DNA from: Caecitellus pseudoparvulus
Lineage: Eukaryota > Bigyra: Bicosoecida
Reading direction: 5' to 3'
DNA: 64,000 nucleotides
NCBI GenBank assembly: GCA_965644315.1
Contig: CBFFRQ010000068.1
Location: 806,001 to 870,000, forward strand
In this document: positions 20,484 through 29,400 of the stretch, piece by piece
Layout: the number at the start of each line of letters is the position of its first letter
Numbering within the stretch: position 1 is the stretch's first letter
Program-made: the position numbers and the translations under genes
Notes under the pieces: generated by a model
Seen by the model: the letters and a program-made list of their open reading frames with translations, nothing else
Databases searched by the model: none
Told to the model about the DNA's origin: nothing

Positions 20484-23400
20484 TCAAGAGGGGGGCAGTA
20501 GGAGCTTGCGTTGCGTGGCGAGAGCAGGGGAGCCAACTGACCCCAACAAACCCGTGTCAGGCCGCGGGGGGGGCTTCAGACGGTCCCCAGTAATGTCAGC
20601 ACGGATGGTTCCAAACACCTCGCTACGAATGGGCTGTGCTGGAGGAGACCCGCCGCTGGCAGGGGCGGATGTCGATGTGCCCAGCAGAGACCCACCTGAC
20701 ACGGGCGCAGCAGCATCACTGGACGCCGCAGCAGTGCCCACACTGCCAAACAGAGACCCGCCGCTGGCAGGGGCGGATGTCGATGTGCCCAGCAGAGACC
20801 CACCTGACACGGGCGCAGCAGCATCACTGGACGCCGCAGCAGGGCCCACACTGCCAAACAGAGACCCGCCGCTGGCAGGGGCGGATGTCGATGTGCCCAG
20901 CAGAGACCCACCTGACACGGGCGCAGCAGCATCACTGGACGCCGCAGCAGGGCCCACACTGCCAAACAGAGACCCGCCGCTGGCAGGGGCGGATGTCGAT
21001 GTGCCCAGCAGAGACCCACCTGACACGGGCGCAGCAGCATCACTGGACGCCGCAGCAGTGCCCACACTGCCAAACAGAGACCCGCCGCTGGCAGGGGCGG
21101 ATGTCGATGTGCCCAGCAGAGACCCACCTGACACGGGCGCAGCAGCATCACTGGACGCCGCAGCAGGGCCCACACTGCCAAACAGAGACCCGCCGCTGGC
21201 AGGGGCGGATGTCGATGTGCCCAGCAGAGACCCACCTGACACGGGCGCAGCAGCATCACTGGACGCCGCAGCAGTGCCCACACTGCCAAACAGAGACCCG
21301 CCGCTGGCAGGGGCGGATGTCGATGTGCCCAGCAGAGACCCACCCGACACGGGCGCAGCAGCATCACTGGACGCCGCGGCAGTGCCCACACTGCCAAACA
21401 GAGACCCGCCGCTGGCAGGGGCGGATGTCGATGTGCCCAGCAGAGACCCACCTGACACGGGCGCAGCAGCATCACTGGACGCCGCGGCAGTGCCCACACT
21501 GCCAAACAGAGACCCGCCGCTGGCAGGGGCGGATGTCGATGTGCCCAGCAGAGACCCACCTGACACGGGCGCAGCAGCATCACTGGACGCCGCAGCAGGG
21601 CCCACACTGCCAAACAGAGACCCGCCGCTGGCAGGGGCGGATGTCGATGTGCCCAGCAGAGACCCACCCGAGGAAGGAGGCACAGTTGATGACGAGGGAG
21701 AATTGGGCGTCGAAGCAGGGCTTCTGGCAGTGGAGGTCACTGCCCGGCTCGGAGTCGGAAGCCCCATCAGAAGACTGGAGGAAGCCTGTGTTGTCGATGG
21801 AGCTGCTTGCAGTACGTGGGGAGTGGCAACACGGCTTGATGCGGGTGACGAGGCAGTTGTGAGGCTCGCCAGCCCCGTTGCTTTTGGTCTTGAAAAGTGG
21901 AAGGGAGTCACACCAGCATGTGCTGTCGTTGGCCTGTGCGCAGGACCCGGCGTGCTCAAACCAGCAAGGCCTTGTGCTGAGCCTGAAGTGCCAGGTGGAC
22001 TGAACGGGAACTCTGAGCCGTCTTCATCCTGGGCCAGAGCAAGTGCTGCAGCTTGCTCTGCTGGAGAAGCCTTGCTGCCGGCAGAGGGGCTGAACGTAAA
22101 CTTCACAGTGGTCGTGCGAGCTGGCGTGGAGGCAGAGCCAAAGGAGTACTGGGAAGACTCGTCCTCTTGAGCATTTGCTGACAATGGCAAAAGCCCAACT
22201 TCCGCCCCAGGGCCAGGCATTGGCGTGGAGTCTTGCGCTGTGGAAGTGACGAGGGGCGGGGCAGGTGTTGCTGCGATGAGTGGAGCGCTGGGAGCGTCGG
22301 CTGGCGTGCCAGGGGATGCAGCAGTGCGAGACTTTGTCTGGGGGGCAAAGGGTGTGGATCCAGCAGTGTCTAGCAGGGACTTCGAGCTGGCAAAGGGTGT
22401 GGAGCCTGCAGTGTGCAGCAAGGAGGTCGCGCTCTGTGCCTGGTCTGGAGTTGCCGGTGACATACTCGCGGGCAGAGTGTGCACCTGGTTCTTGGCTGCG
22501 AACGAAACAGATTTCGTTTTCTTTGGCGTTTTGGTCGCAGACTGCAGGGAATGTCCATCCTGGGCCTGTGCCTGAGTTTCAGGAGCGGGAGAGGTCGTTG
22601 TGGCTTCTGGCTGCTGAGTCCCCAACTCAGCTTCAAGCTGCGAGGTGAAGTCGCCAGAAGATCCTGAATGGCGCGCCGTGACGTTGGCGGTCGCTTCAAC
22701 CTCTGATGAAATGTCGGCAAGGGTGGCTGCCACCCGAGCGGCCACATCAGCGGATGCAGCCGTGTCAGCCTCAGGCGACGCGTGAGGCTCCTCTGCTGCC
22801 TGCCACGCCATACTGGCCCCCATCATTGCACTGCGACCACCGGTTGCCGCAGAGAACAGCCGCGAGCGTGGGGCCTGCAACGCTGCAGCTTGGGCAGGTG
22901 TTGACAGGGCAACAGAGGCGGCAGGTGTCCCTAGGAGAGCCCGCTCGCCTCGAGATGGGCGATACCTGGCACGGACGCCTGACCTGCGCCGCCCAGCCGA
23001 CTTAGCTCCGGATGCGAGAAGAGACGGGCCACCCACTGAGAGTGAGTGGACTGATGCAAGGGAGGTATCCAAGACTGGGGAGGAGGGCTCTGTGGCGGGT
23101 GCAGTTGGAGCCGCGCGAGCACCACTGTCAGGAAGGAGGGAAGGGGTCCACCCAGACTGCAAGGGGAGGCTGCTGGAAGCAAGCGAATCATCAGCGAAGG
23201 CCGAAGAGGAGGCATGGGGTACCCAAGGCTGGGAAGGTGGATCTGTTGAGGGAAGTGCAAACAAGTTCACACTGGCGATTCCGCTTTCTGCAGCTGGTGT
23301 AGGGGAGGGGCTCCGCTGTTGTGCTGCTGAGTAGCTGACCGTGCTGGCCACTTCGCCACTCGCCACGGGGGCGGGGCCGCGTGCGGGGGAAACGCCACTG

Positions 23401-24761
23401 CCAGCGACCGGGGCGGCCTCCTCGTCGAGATCATCGGGAGCGGACTGCTCCTCAGAATCAGCCCCAACGCCAGAGAGATCCAGAGAAGACAGCCCCACCG
23501 ACGGCACGCTGCTATCAAACAAGTTCACGGGAGTTGCTTGCTGCGCCTCTGCCTGGCTTGCTGTTTCAGCCTTCCCTGCCTTGGGCGTTGGAGCGCTGGC
23601 AGCGGTGCGTCCGAGGTCGCTTGTGCTCTCAGCCTCCTCATCCCCGTGATCCGCCCAAGTGCCATGCAGGGCTGTGAAAGCCTCATCTTCACTCTCTGTG
23701 TCGGATTCAGGGGCACCAGAGCCGGCACCAAGCGCTGCAGTCGAGCGACCAGCAGGGCTGTGGCCCAGGACAGGCAGGCCGTCGAAGGAAGTGGACGCGA
23801 CTTGGTAGGGCAGGACGCGCTGCTTGCGACGGTAAAACGCAGGACTTCGCACAACCCAGGACACCACCCCATCATCGTACTGCATGGCTGTTGGCGTGCC
23901 CGGGTCCTCCTCACCACCCCCGCCCATTTCCACGCTGGCCACCACCTCGCCGGATGGCGTGGCTAGCGCGACGCTGCCAGCAGCAGCCCACAGGGGCTCT
24001 GAGGAAGCAAAGAGTGCCAGTGTGTGTGTAGACCTTCGAGAGGGGCTGGCATTCACCTCCTGCGCCGCTGTGGGCCCTGCGAATGCTGCCACCTGCTCCC
24101 CTGCCGCAAGCAGCGTCCCGGGCGGAAAGGTGAAGACCGCGTCGCCGTCAACACAGAGCTGCCAGCCAGCCAGGTCCACCCGGTGCCCGTCGCTTGCTTC
24201 ATCATCATCATGGGCAGCAACCTGCACCCTGCGCCCGGCAGCATCCACGGCCAAGGTTAGCGCCAGTGCTGGCTCGTCGGTACGCGGCGGACTGCCGGGT
24301 GGCGTGGAGGGCGAGGCAAGGACAGCACCCTGGCCACTGCCTACGTGAGGAGCTGCTTGACCAGTCCTGCGGGGGCTGGTCTGGGCTTTGTTGAGAGCAG
24401 GGGACAAGTCTGGCAAGTCGCCGACACCACCACCATCAGTGCTGCCGGAGGCGTTGAAGAGGTCCCGGCAAACGTCGTCACTGCCAACAGACTTGGGGGA
24501 AGCTTCCCCTTCGCTGGCAGACTGACTGTCCATGTGCTTGATGTACCTGTCCACCATGACCTCGCTCTGCACAACTGGGCTGGAAAACTTGACATTTCGG
24601 GCTGGCGTTTGAGCTTCCGCGTCGTCGCCTTTGCGAGGCCGCTTCTTGGCACTGGACAGCAGAAAACCCGCAAATGGCACGACATTCATGAGATAATCTG
24701 TGGCTGTTTCCATGATGGAGGACCGCCGGCGCTTCCTGCCGCTGACGCTTGGAGTGGCCAT
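20484..24761 (-). CDS. Lamin-tail-domain protein with FG-type nucleoporin repeats
   Basis: Single exon, 1,425 aa, ATG at 24761. The N terminus has a basic NLS-like stretch (GRKRRR), a hydrophobic segment (YLMNVVPFAGFLLSS) and a second basic cluster (KKRPRK). Residues about 163-280 fit a lamin-tail (Ig-like) domain: VDLAGWQLCVDGDAVFTFPP, GTLLAAGEQVAAFAG, a later W, then SVALATPSGEVVASV. A long Ser/Ala/Pro/Thr-rich, apparently disordered region follows, with scattered hydrophobic dipeptides (YSFGSAS). Residues about 1030-1370 are 9-10 copies of a 36-aa repeat containing GGSLFGSVG and GGSLLGTS, giving one FG and one LG per unit, as in FG nucleoporins. No coiled-coil rod is visible, so this is not a canonical lamin. 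Probable location is the nuclear pore basket or inner nuclear envelope (inference). Divergent from ADAT2, with which it shares a 566-bp promoter region. Confidence 0.85.
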   Translation of the reverse strand: MATPSVSGRKRRRSSIMETATDYLMNVVPFAGFLLSSAKKRPRKGDDAEAQTPARNVKFSSPVVQSEVMVDRYIKHMDSQSASEGEASPKSVGSDDVCRDLFNASGSTDGGGVGDLPDLSPALNKAQTSPRRTGQAAPHVGSGQGAVLASPSTPPGSPPRTDEPALALTLAVDAAGRRVQVAAHDDDEASDGHRVDLAGWQLCVDGDAVFTFPPGTLLAAGEQVAAFAGPTAAQEVNASPSRRSTHTLALFASSEPLWAAAGSVALATPSGEVVASVEMGGGGEEDPGTPTAMQYDDGVVSWVVRSPAFYRRKQRVLPYQVASTSFDGLPVLGHSPAGRSTAALGAGSGAPESDTESEDEAFTALHGTWADHGDEEAESTSDLGRTAASAPTPKAGKAETASQAEAQQATPVNLFDSSVPSVGLSSLDLSGVGADSEEQSAPDDLDEEAAPVAGSGVSPARGPAPVASGEVASTVSYSAAQQRSPSPTPAAESGIASVNLFALPSTDPPSQPWVPHASSSAFADDSLASSSLPLQSGWTPSLLPDSGARAAPTAPATEPSSPVLDTSLASVHSLSVGGPSLLASGAKSAGRRRSGVRARYRPSRGERALLGTPAASVALSTPAQAAALQAPRSRLFSAATGGRSAMMGASMAWQAAEEPHASPEADTAASADVAARVAATLADISSEVEATANVTARHSGSSGDFTSQLEAELGTQQPEATTTSPAPETQAQAQDGHSLQSATKTPKKTKSVSFAAKNQVHTLPASMSPATPDQAQSATSLLHTAGSTPFASSKSLLDTAGSTPFAPQTKSRTAASPGTPADAPSAPLIAATPAPPLVTSTAQDSTPMPGPGAEVGLLPLSANAQEDESSQYSFGSASTPARTTTVKFTFSPSAGSKASPAEQAAALALAQDEDGSEFPFSPPGTSGSAQGLAGLSTPGPAHRPTTAHAGVTPFHFSRPKATGLASLTTASSPASSRVATPHVLQAAPSTTQASSSLLMGLPTPSRAVTSTARSPASTPNSPSSSTVPPSSGGSLLGTSTSAPASGGSLFGSVGPAAASSDAAAPVSGGSLLGTSTSAPASGGSLFGSVGTAAASSDAAAPVSGGSLLGTSTSAPASGGSLFGSVGTAAASSDAAAPVSGGSLLGTSTSAPASGGSLFGSVGTAAASSDAAAPVSGGSLLGTSTSAPASGGSLFGSVGPAAASSDAAAPVSGGSLLGTSTSAPASGGSLFGSVGTAAASSDAAAPVSGGSLLGTSTSAPASGGSLFGSVGPAAASSDAAAPVSGGSLLGTSTSAPASGGSLFGSVGPAAASSDAAAPVSGGSLLGTSTSAPASGGSLFGSVGTAAASSDAAAPVSGGSLLGTSTSAPASGGSPPAQPIRSEVFGTIRADITGDRLKPPPRPDTGLLGSVGSPALATQRKLLLPPS
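20647..21669. repeat. 108-bp tandem minisatellite, about 9.5 copies
   Basis: The motif CGCCGCTGG recurs exactly every 108 bp at 20651, 20759, 20867, 20975, 21083, 21191, 21299, 21407, 21515 and 21623. Units are almost identical. The visible differences are GCAGT/GCAGG (Thr/Pro codon swap), one CACCTGAC/CACCCGAC and GCAGCA/GCGGCA. Each unit encodes 36 aa of the FG repeat on the minus strand. Because 108 is a multiple of three, several other frames on both strands are also open across the array. Confidence 0.97.
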
Positions 24762-25327
24762 GATGGTGTCCGGCCAATGTCCGCAGTTTGCCGCTGGTCC
24801 TTGCCTACGTGTTCAGGCAGCGCCTGCAGCTGTGCAGTGCTGGGCAGAGCAGCACAGCCTGTGCACACTGGACAGTTGACACCACCCTCAACAGCTGTTG
24901 GTGTGTGGCTTTTTGCGGGGCTGCCCGTTGGGAAGGGACCGTTCGCCTTCAACGGGGGGCTCGTGGCAGCGGAAATCGACACCCAGTGCCCACATTGGGC
25001 GGCGACAGCTCGCGATGGAGAAGGGGTCACAAATTGAGATGCTCCACTTCCAAGCTACAGGGTCAATGGGCTTATTGGAGGATCAGCCCAACCCCGTCGC
25101 AGACTTCGTCTGCACCAGGCTCGGCCGTCAAGTCGTAGGGGAAGTCTTGCCCTCTGTGCGGAGGAGAACACGAGTTTCGACGCCCTGCCGGCCCCAACCA
25201 CGCTCCATCTGTGCAAGCAGCTGTGAAAGGCATTCAGACAGCACGCAGTGGCCTTTCTTCTGCGATAGTCCAGAGCGGGCCGGCAGGAAGCCGAGGCGTT
25301 TCGTCGGCACGACGTTTCACGCCCACC
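24762..25327. other. Divergent promoter region between LTD/FG gene and ADAT2
   Basis: No gene is supported in these 566 bp. One CGATTTCCGC element lies at 24969-24978 (written GCGGAAATCG on the plus strand), 208 bp from the minus-strand ATG and 350 bp from the ADAT2 ATG. No TATA box is seen. Confidence 0.45.
24969..24978 (-). promoter_or_regulatory. CGATTTCCGC element
   Basis: A one-base variant of the CAATTTCCGC element, shared with the ankyrin gene at 54263. It sits in the intergenic region between two divergent genes. Confidence 0.4.
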
Positions 25328-26233
25328 ATGAGTTGCTGTGGTTCTGCACCTGCAAGCCCGTCTAGCGAGGCTCAGGCAGCACCGCCAGCCGGCAGGCTGC
25401 TGGTTGATTCCGACGCAGACGTGGAGTACATGAAGCTGGCGCTGGAAGTGGCAGCTGTCGCGTACAGGGAGGGCGAGCTGCCTGTGGGGTGTGTGTACGC
25501 TGACGCTTACACGGGGGAGGTGGTCACTGCCGCGGCGAACCGCACGAACGCCTCGTACAATGCCACCACCCACGCCGAGCTGGTGGGCATCAACTCTCTC
25601 CTGCACGGAGCTCCCGACCCGGCTGCGGCCTCGAAGATTTTCCGACGCTGCGTGCTGTATGTCACCCTGGAGCCCTGCATCATGTGCGCCTCGGCAGTGT
25701 CCCGAGCTGGCGTGCTGCGGGTGGTCTTCGGCGCTGGGAATGACAAGTTCGGGGGCTGCGGCTCAGTCCTGTGCCTCAACCAGCGCCAGGGCCTCGCTGC
25801 CGACAGCTGCTACCACCCATTCAGCACGAGGGGCGGAGTGCTGAAGGGGCAGGCTGTGGAGCTGCTGCGTCGCTTCTACTGCCAGCGCAACGTAAGGGCG
25901 CCCAAGCCACACAGGCGACGCCTGAGGGGGAAGGGCCCTCCACCTCTGCCCCCTGGAGATGTCGCTAGCTTGCCTGTGAGCGCGGCGGCGGCGGCTGCTT
26001 CCTCAGGCGTTCCCCGCGGCACCAAGCGGGACCGGGCGGGCGCAGCTGCAGCGGAGAGCGGCGAGGGGGAAAGTGAGGAGCAAGGCCTTGCGCCTTCCAG
26101 TCTGTTGGTTGCGGCCAGGCCTGTGTGTGCGGCCTTGCCGGGGGGCAGGGAGGCGTGCACAGTTGGCACCACTCCGCCGCAGCAGCCGCCGTCGCTGCCG
26201 CCGCTGATGGTGCCGAATGCATCGCAGTCGTAA
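25328..26233 (+). CDS. ADAT2: tRNA-specific adenosine-34 deaminase, ADAT2/Tad2-like
   Basis: Single exon, 301 aa from the ATG in context CCACCATGAG. The frame stays open upstream, but 25328 has the good Kozak context. Cytidine/deoxycytidylate deaminase fold: zinc site HAE at residues 82-84 and PCIMC at 116-120, proton-shuttling Glu84, and the family motif FGAGNDKFGGCGSVL. ADAT2 is the catalytic partner of ADAT3 and converts A34 to inosine in eukaryotic tRNAs. GCGSVL rather than a bacterial TadA C terminus supports ADAT2. After about residue 185 comes a basic stretch (PHRRRLRGKG) and about 110 residues of low-complexity Ala/Gly/Ser/Pro sequence, probably disordered. No ADAT3 is present in the window. 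Confidence 0.94.
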   Translation: MSCCGSAPASPSSEAQAAPPAGRLLVDSDADVEYMKLALEVAAVAYREGELPVGCVYADAYTGEVVTAAANRTNASYNATTHAELVGINSLLHGAPDPAAASKIFRRCVLYVTLEPCIMCASAVSRAGVLRVVFGAGNDKFGGCGSVLCLNQRQGLAADSCYHPFSTRGGVLKGQAVELLRRFYCQRNVRAPKPHRRRLRGKGPPPLPPGDVASLPVSAAAAAASSGVPRGTKRDRAGAAAAESGEGESEEQGLAPSSLLVAARPVCAALPGGREACTVGTTPPQQPPSLPPLMVPNASQS

Positions 26234-26432
26234 GGCTTGGCAAAACTTGACACAACATGGCAGCACTGCTCCTGTGCGCGGCGGAGGTGCTGCAGCGCTG
26301 ACACACCCCGCATCTCCCCTCCTCGGCCTGCAACACGTGCATCTGCCCTGCGAGCCACTGCTTGCGCATCGAAGTGGTGTGCCGCACGGCTGCCCGCCCC
26401 GCTGCAGCAAGCAGACGTGGCACAGGTGAAGA

Positions 26433-29400
26433 ATGGCATCAGTAGATCGACATGTTCAGCAGGGAGGGAGAATGCACTCCTTTGCTCTGCCAGTGTGCAA
26501 GGGAGAGGTGTTAGCAGGTGGGTGGCGCAGCCTGGTGCACTGCACTTGGCCAACCGCCACGCCGAAGACGCCCTGCCTGCCACAGATCTGAATTGCCTGC
26601 GCGCGCCCACGGCTTTTGCGCCCGTGCAAGCAACACTAGCAGGTCCTTTTCTCGCCTTGAGCAGTGTGCGTGCTGTTGCCGCGCCGGGGAGTCCTGAGTC
26701 TCCCTTTGGCGCTTGGAGTTCACCCATCTGCCTGACCCGTCGCAGAGCTCTGCCAAGACTGCCTTCCTGCCGCTCACCCCTTCCACGGTGCTGGTGCCGT
26801 GCATGGTGCAGGGGCGCGTCGCTCTGCCCCATGATGTCATCGCCACTCACGTGCAGTGCCTTGCTGCCCCCGAGTCACCCAGCTCCAGCACTCCTTGGCA
26901 GCTGGCTCTGCTTGACTTTCCTCCAGGCCAGCTCCTCTCTGCAACGCACGGCTCCCCAGACACTGTCCGCTATGACGAAGGTGTTCAAGTGTCAGCAGAG
27001 GCGAGGGCTGGCGCGGCCACTGCTGGCGCCTCGCACTGCACCGTGGGTGTCCTGGCATTCCCAAGCTGGGACGCGCTCACGCGGTGGGCAGATGCCTTGG
27101 CTTGGGTGTGCCACACCTTGCAAGGGGGTGCGCCCTCCCTGCCGCCCACACGGGCTCCAGGTTTAGTGCTTGCGCCATTGAAGGGCATGAATGGCCTGGG
27201 CGCCTTGCCTCCAGCCAGCTTGGCGCCGACAGCTGCTGTAGCTCCTTCCAAACTGTTTGCTCGGCACTTGCCCGGAGTCCGCGTGCGTGTGGCACCCTCC
27301 ACACACGATGCAGTCTGTATCCTGTGGAAGGTTCCAACTGCAGGGACGCTGCCTGGCCGCATCACGGCTTTTACCTTGCACGGCGCGTATCTGGGCAGCG
27401 TGGAGGGCGTCAGCGACACAGGCGTGCCGCCGCGCGGGGTGGACATTTCTGGCGCTGCACCCGCCGTCGCCCTGGCTGCGTCCCTGGCCACTGCCTCGGC
27501 GGCTTCTGTGCAAACCAGCCTGGCGGCAGTCAGCGAGCACTTGCGGGACCACTGCACGGAGGCGCTCGCTTCGAGCAGTGTTCGCCTGCCCGCCGCTGCG
27601 GTGCGTCGCCTGCCTTCCAAAGCAAGTGAGGCATGGGCCTTGTCAGGGGACCAAGAAATGCTCCCTGTACCACTGGACCCACCAGGGGCGTTGTGGCACA
27701 TGGACATTGGGCACGTGGACGTGCTTGGCGCGGATTATTGGGGCAGAACCGCGCCTCCTGCCCTTGCATCCAGCTGGGCGCACACTGTGGGAACCGTCGT
27801 GCCTGACCTGCTCCCCCGCACCTTGCACGCTTTTGCTATAGCAGCTGAATCTGCTGCCGGTTGCAGCCCCATTTTCGCGGCGTCGAGCCCGGATGTGCTC
27901 GTTGTGAGCACGCGCCCGCTGCTTGCGCTGGACACGGGCTGTGGCATCTTGTACACGGAGACGCTGGGCACCCCCACCGCGCCAGGGCCGGCCGTGCGTG
28001 TGTATGGCTCCAACGTGGGAACTCTGGCTGTGTCCTGGCAGGCAGCTGCCTGTAGCCCTGGCGATGCCCCGACGACTGGCTTCGACGTGTGCGTGCTAGT
28101 GTTGCGCAAGGGGCGTGATGGTGACGGGCGCCCTGCACGCCCAGCTCACTTCCGAGACGAGGGAGAGGTCATGTGCGAGTGGAGGGAACACAGCTGCAAC
28201 GTGTTTTCGCTCGATGGCACGGTGCATCACCCCGTGCAGCCCACAGACTTGCTGGAGCCCCCCACCGTGCGGGAGGGTGAGGGAGCATGGCTGGACAGCG
28301 TGACCCGCCCCGCACAGCTGGACCAGCCGCCACGGCGCTGGGCCCTTGCAGGCTCCGAGCACTTTCTGTGCGTGAAAGGGCTCCCTCACAACAGCTGCAT
28401 TGCTGTGAAGCTGCGGGCAGTGAACGAGGTTGGAGCCGGGCCATGGGGCCCGCTCACGGCAGGCATGTGGACGCACTCTGCACCATCCCTGCGCATGCCC
28501 AAGCCCGCTACCCTGCAGCATGCCAGCACACCCTCCACAGTCACGCTTGCGTTCCCTCCTGCCACGCGAGGTCACCACGATGCAGTCATTTCAGGCTACG
28601 AAGTCCGCATCGCCGCAGCCCCCGAGGCGCAAGCCGGGTCCGAGTGGAGCCCAGGCGAGGGGGACTTGTGGGAGGTGCGGGCGCTTGGTGCGAACACTCG
28701 CGTGGTGGGGGCTGCCTCTCGGGCAGGCGAGTTGGTGCACGTCCTCAAGCAGCTGCCCAGCGATACGCTGCACGCTGTATGTGTGCGGGCACTGAATGAA
28801 GTGGGTCAAGGCTCCTGGTCGCACCCGGCGCTGGTGTGGACCACCGGCCCTCCCACAATCACTCCCCAGCCACCTCGTGTGGATCGGGCGCATTTTCATG
28901 GGCAGATTGCGGCTACGCTGCAGGAAGCGGGTGAGCAGGCGTTGGAGTGCCTGCCAGACATCACCGTGCACCCCATGTCGCAAGGCAGTGACTCCACACC
29001 TGCCCAGGCGCCTTGGATCATTCCTCACACTGGGTGGGTGCGAGACTCCCTGTGCGTGAAGGGCATTGGGCCGTCCAGTGCCATGCTTGTGTGGCCCGCA
29101 ACGGAGCTGGGGGGACACGATGACCCGATCAGCCAGTACACCGTGCAAGTGCTTGTCGCTGGCCATGAGGACGGCTGGCGTGACTGCATGGACGTCCCGG
29201 CAGAGGCAGATGAAGTGCATGCCTTGGTGACGGACCTGCCCTTGGCTGCCCTTGTGCAGTTCAGAGTGCAAGCGAAGAACGTTGTGGGCACTGGCCCGCC
29301 CGGGGAGGCGTCGCAGCCTGTACAGCTGCTGACGCCCCCCGCCGCAGCTCCGCCTCGCCCGTGGATCGCGGTGCCGGACCAAAGGCTGGCAGGCATGACG

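Noticed and set aside
20647-21669. CRISPR-like array
   Set aside because: Units are contiguous tandem repeats without spacers, inside a coding region of a eukaryotic gene.
20464-22170. Plus-strand 568-aa frame (and 363- and 408-aa frames) over the 108-bp repeats
   Set aside because: They are open only because the repeat unit is stop-free in several frames. The minus frame continues on both sides into the lamin-tail domain and a plausible ATG.
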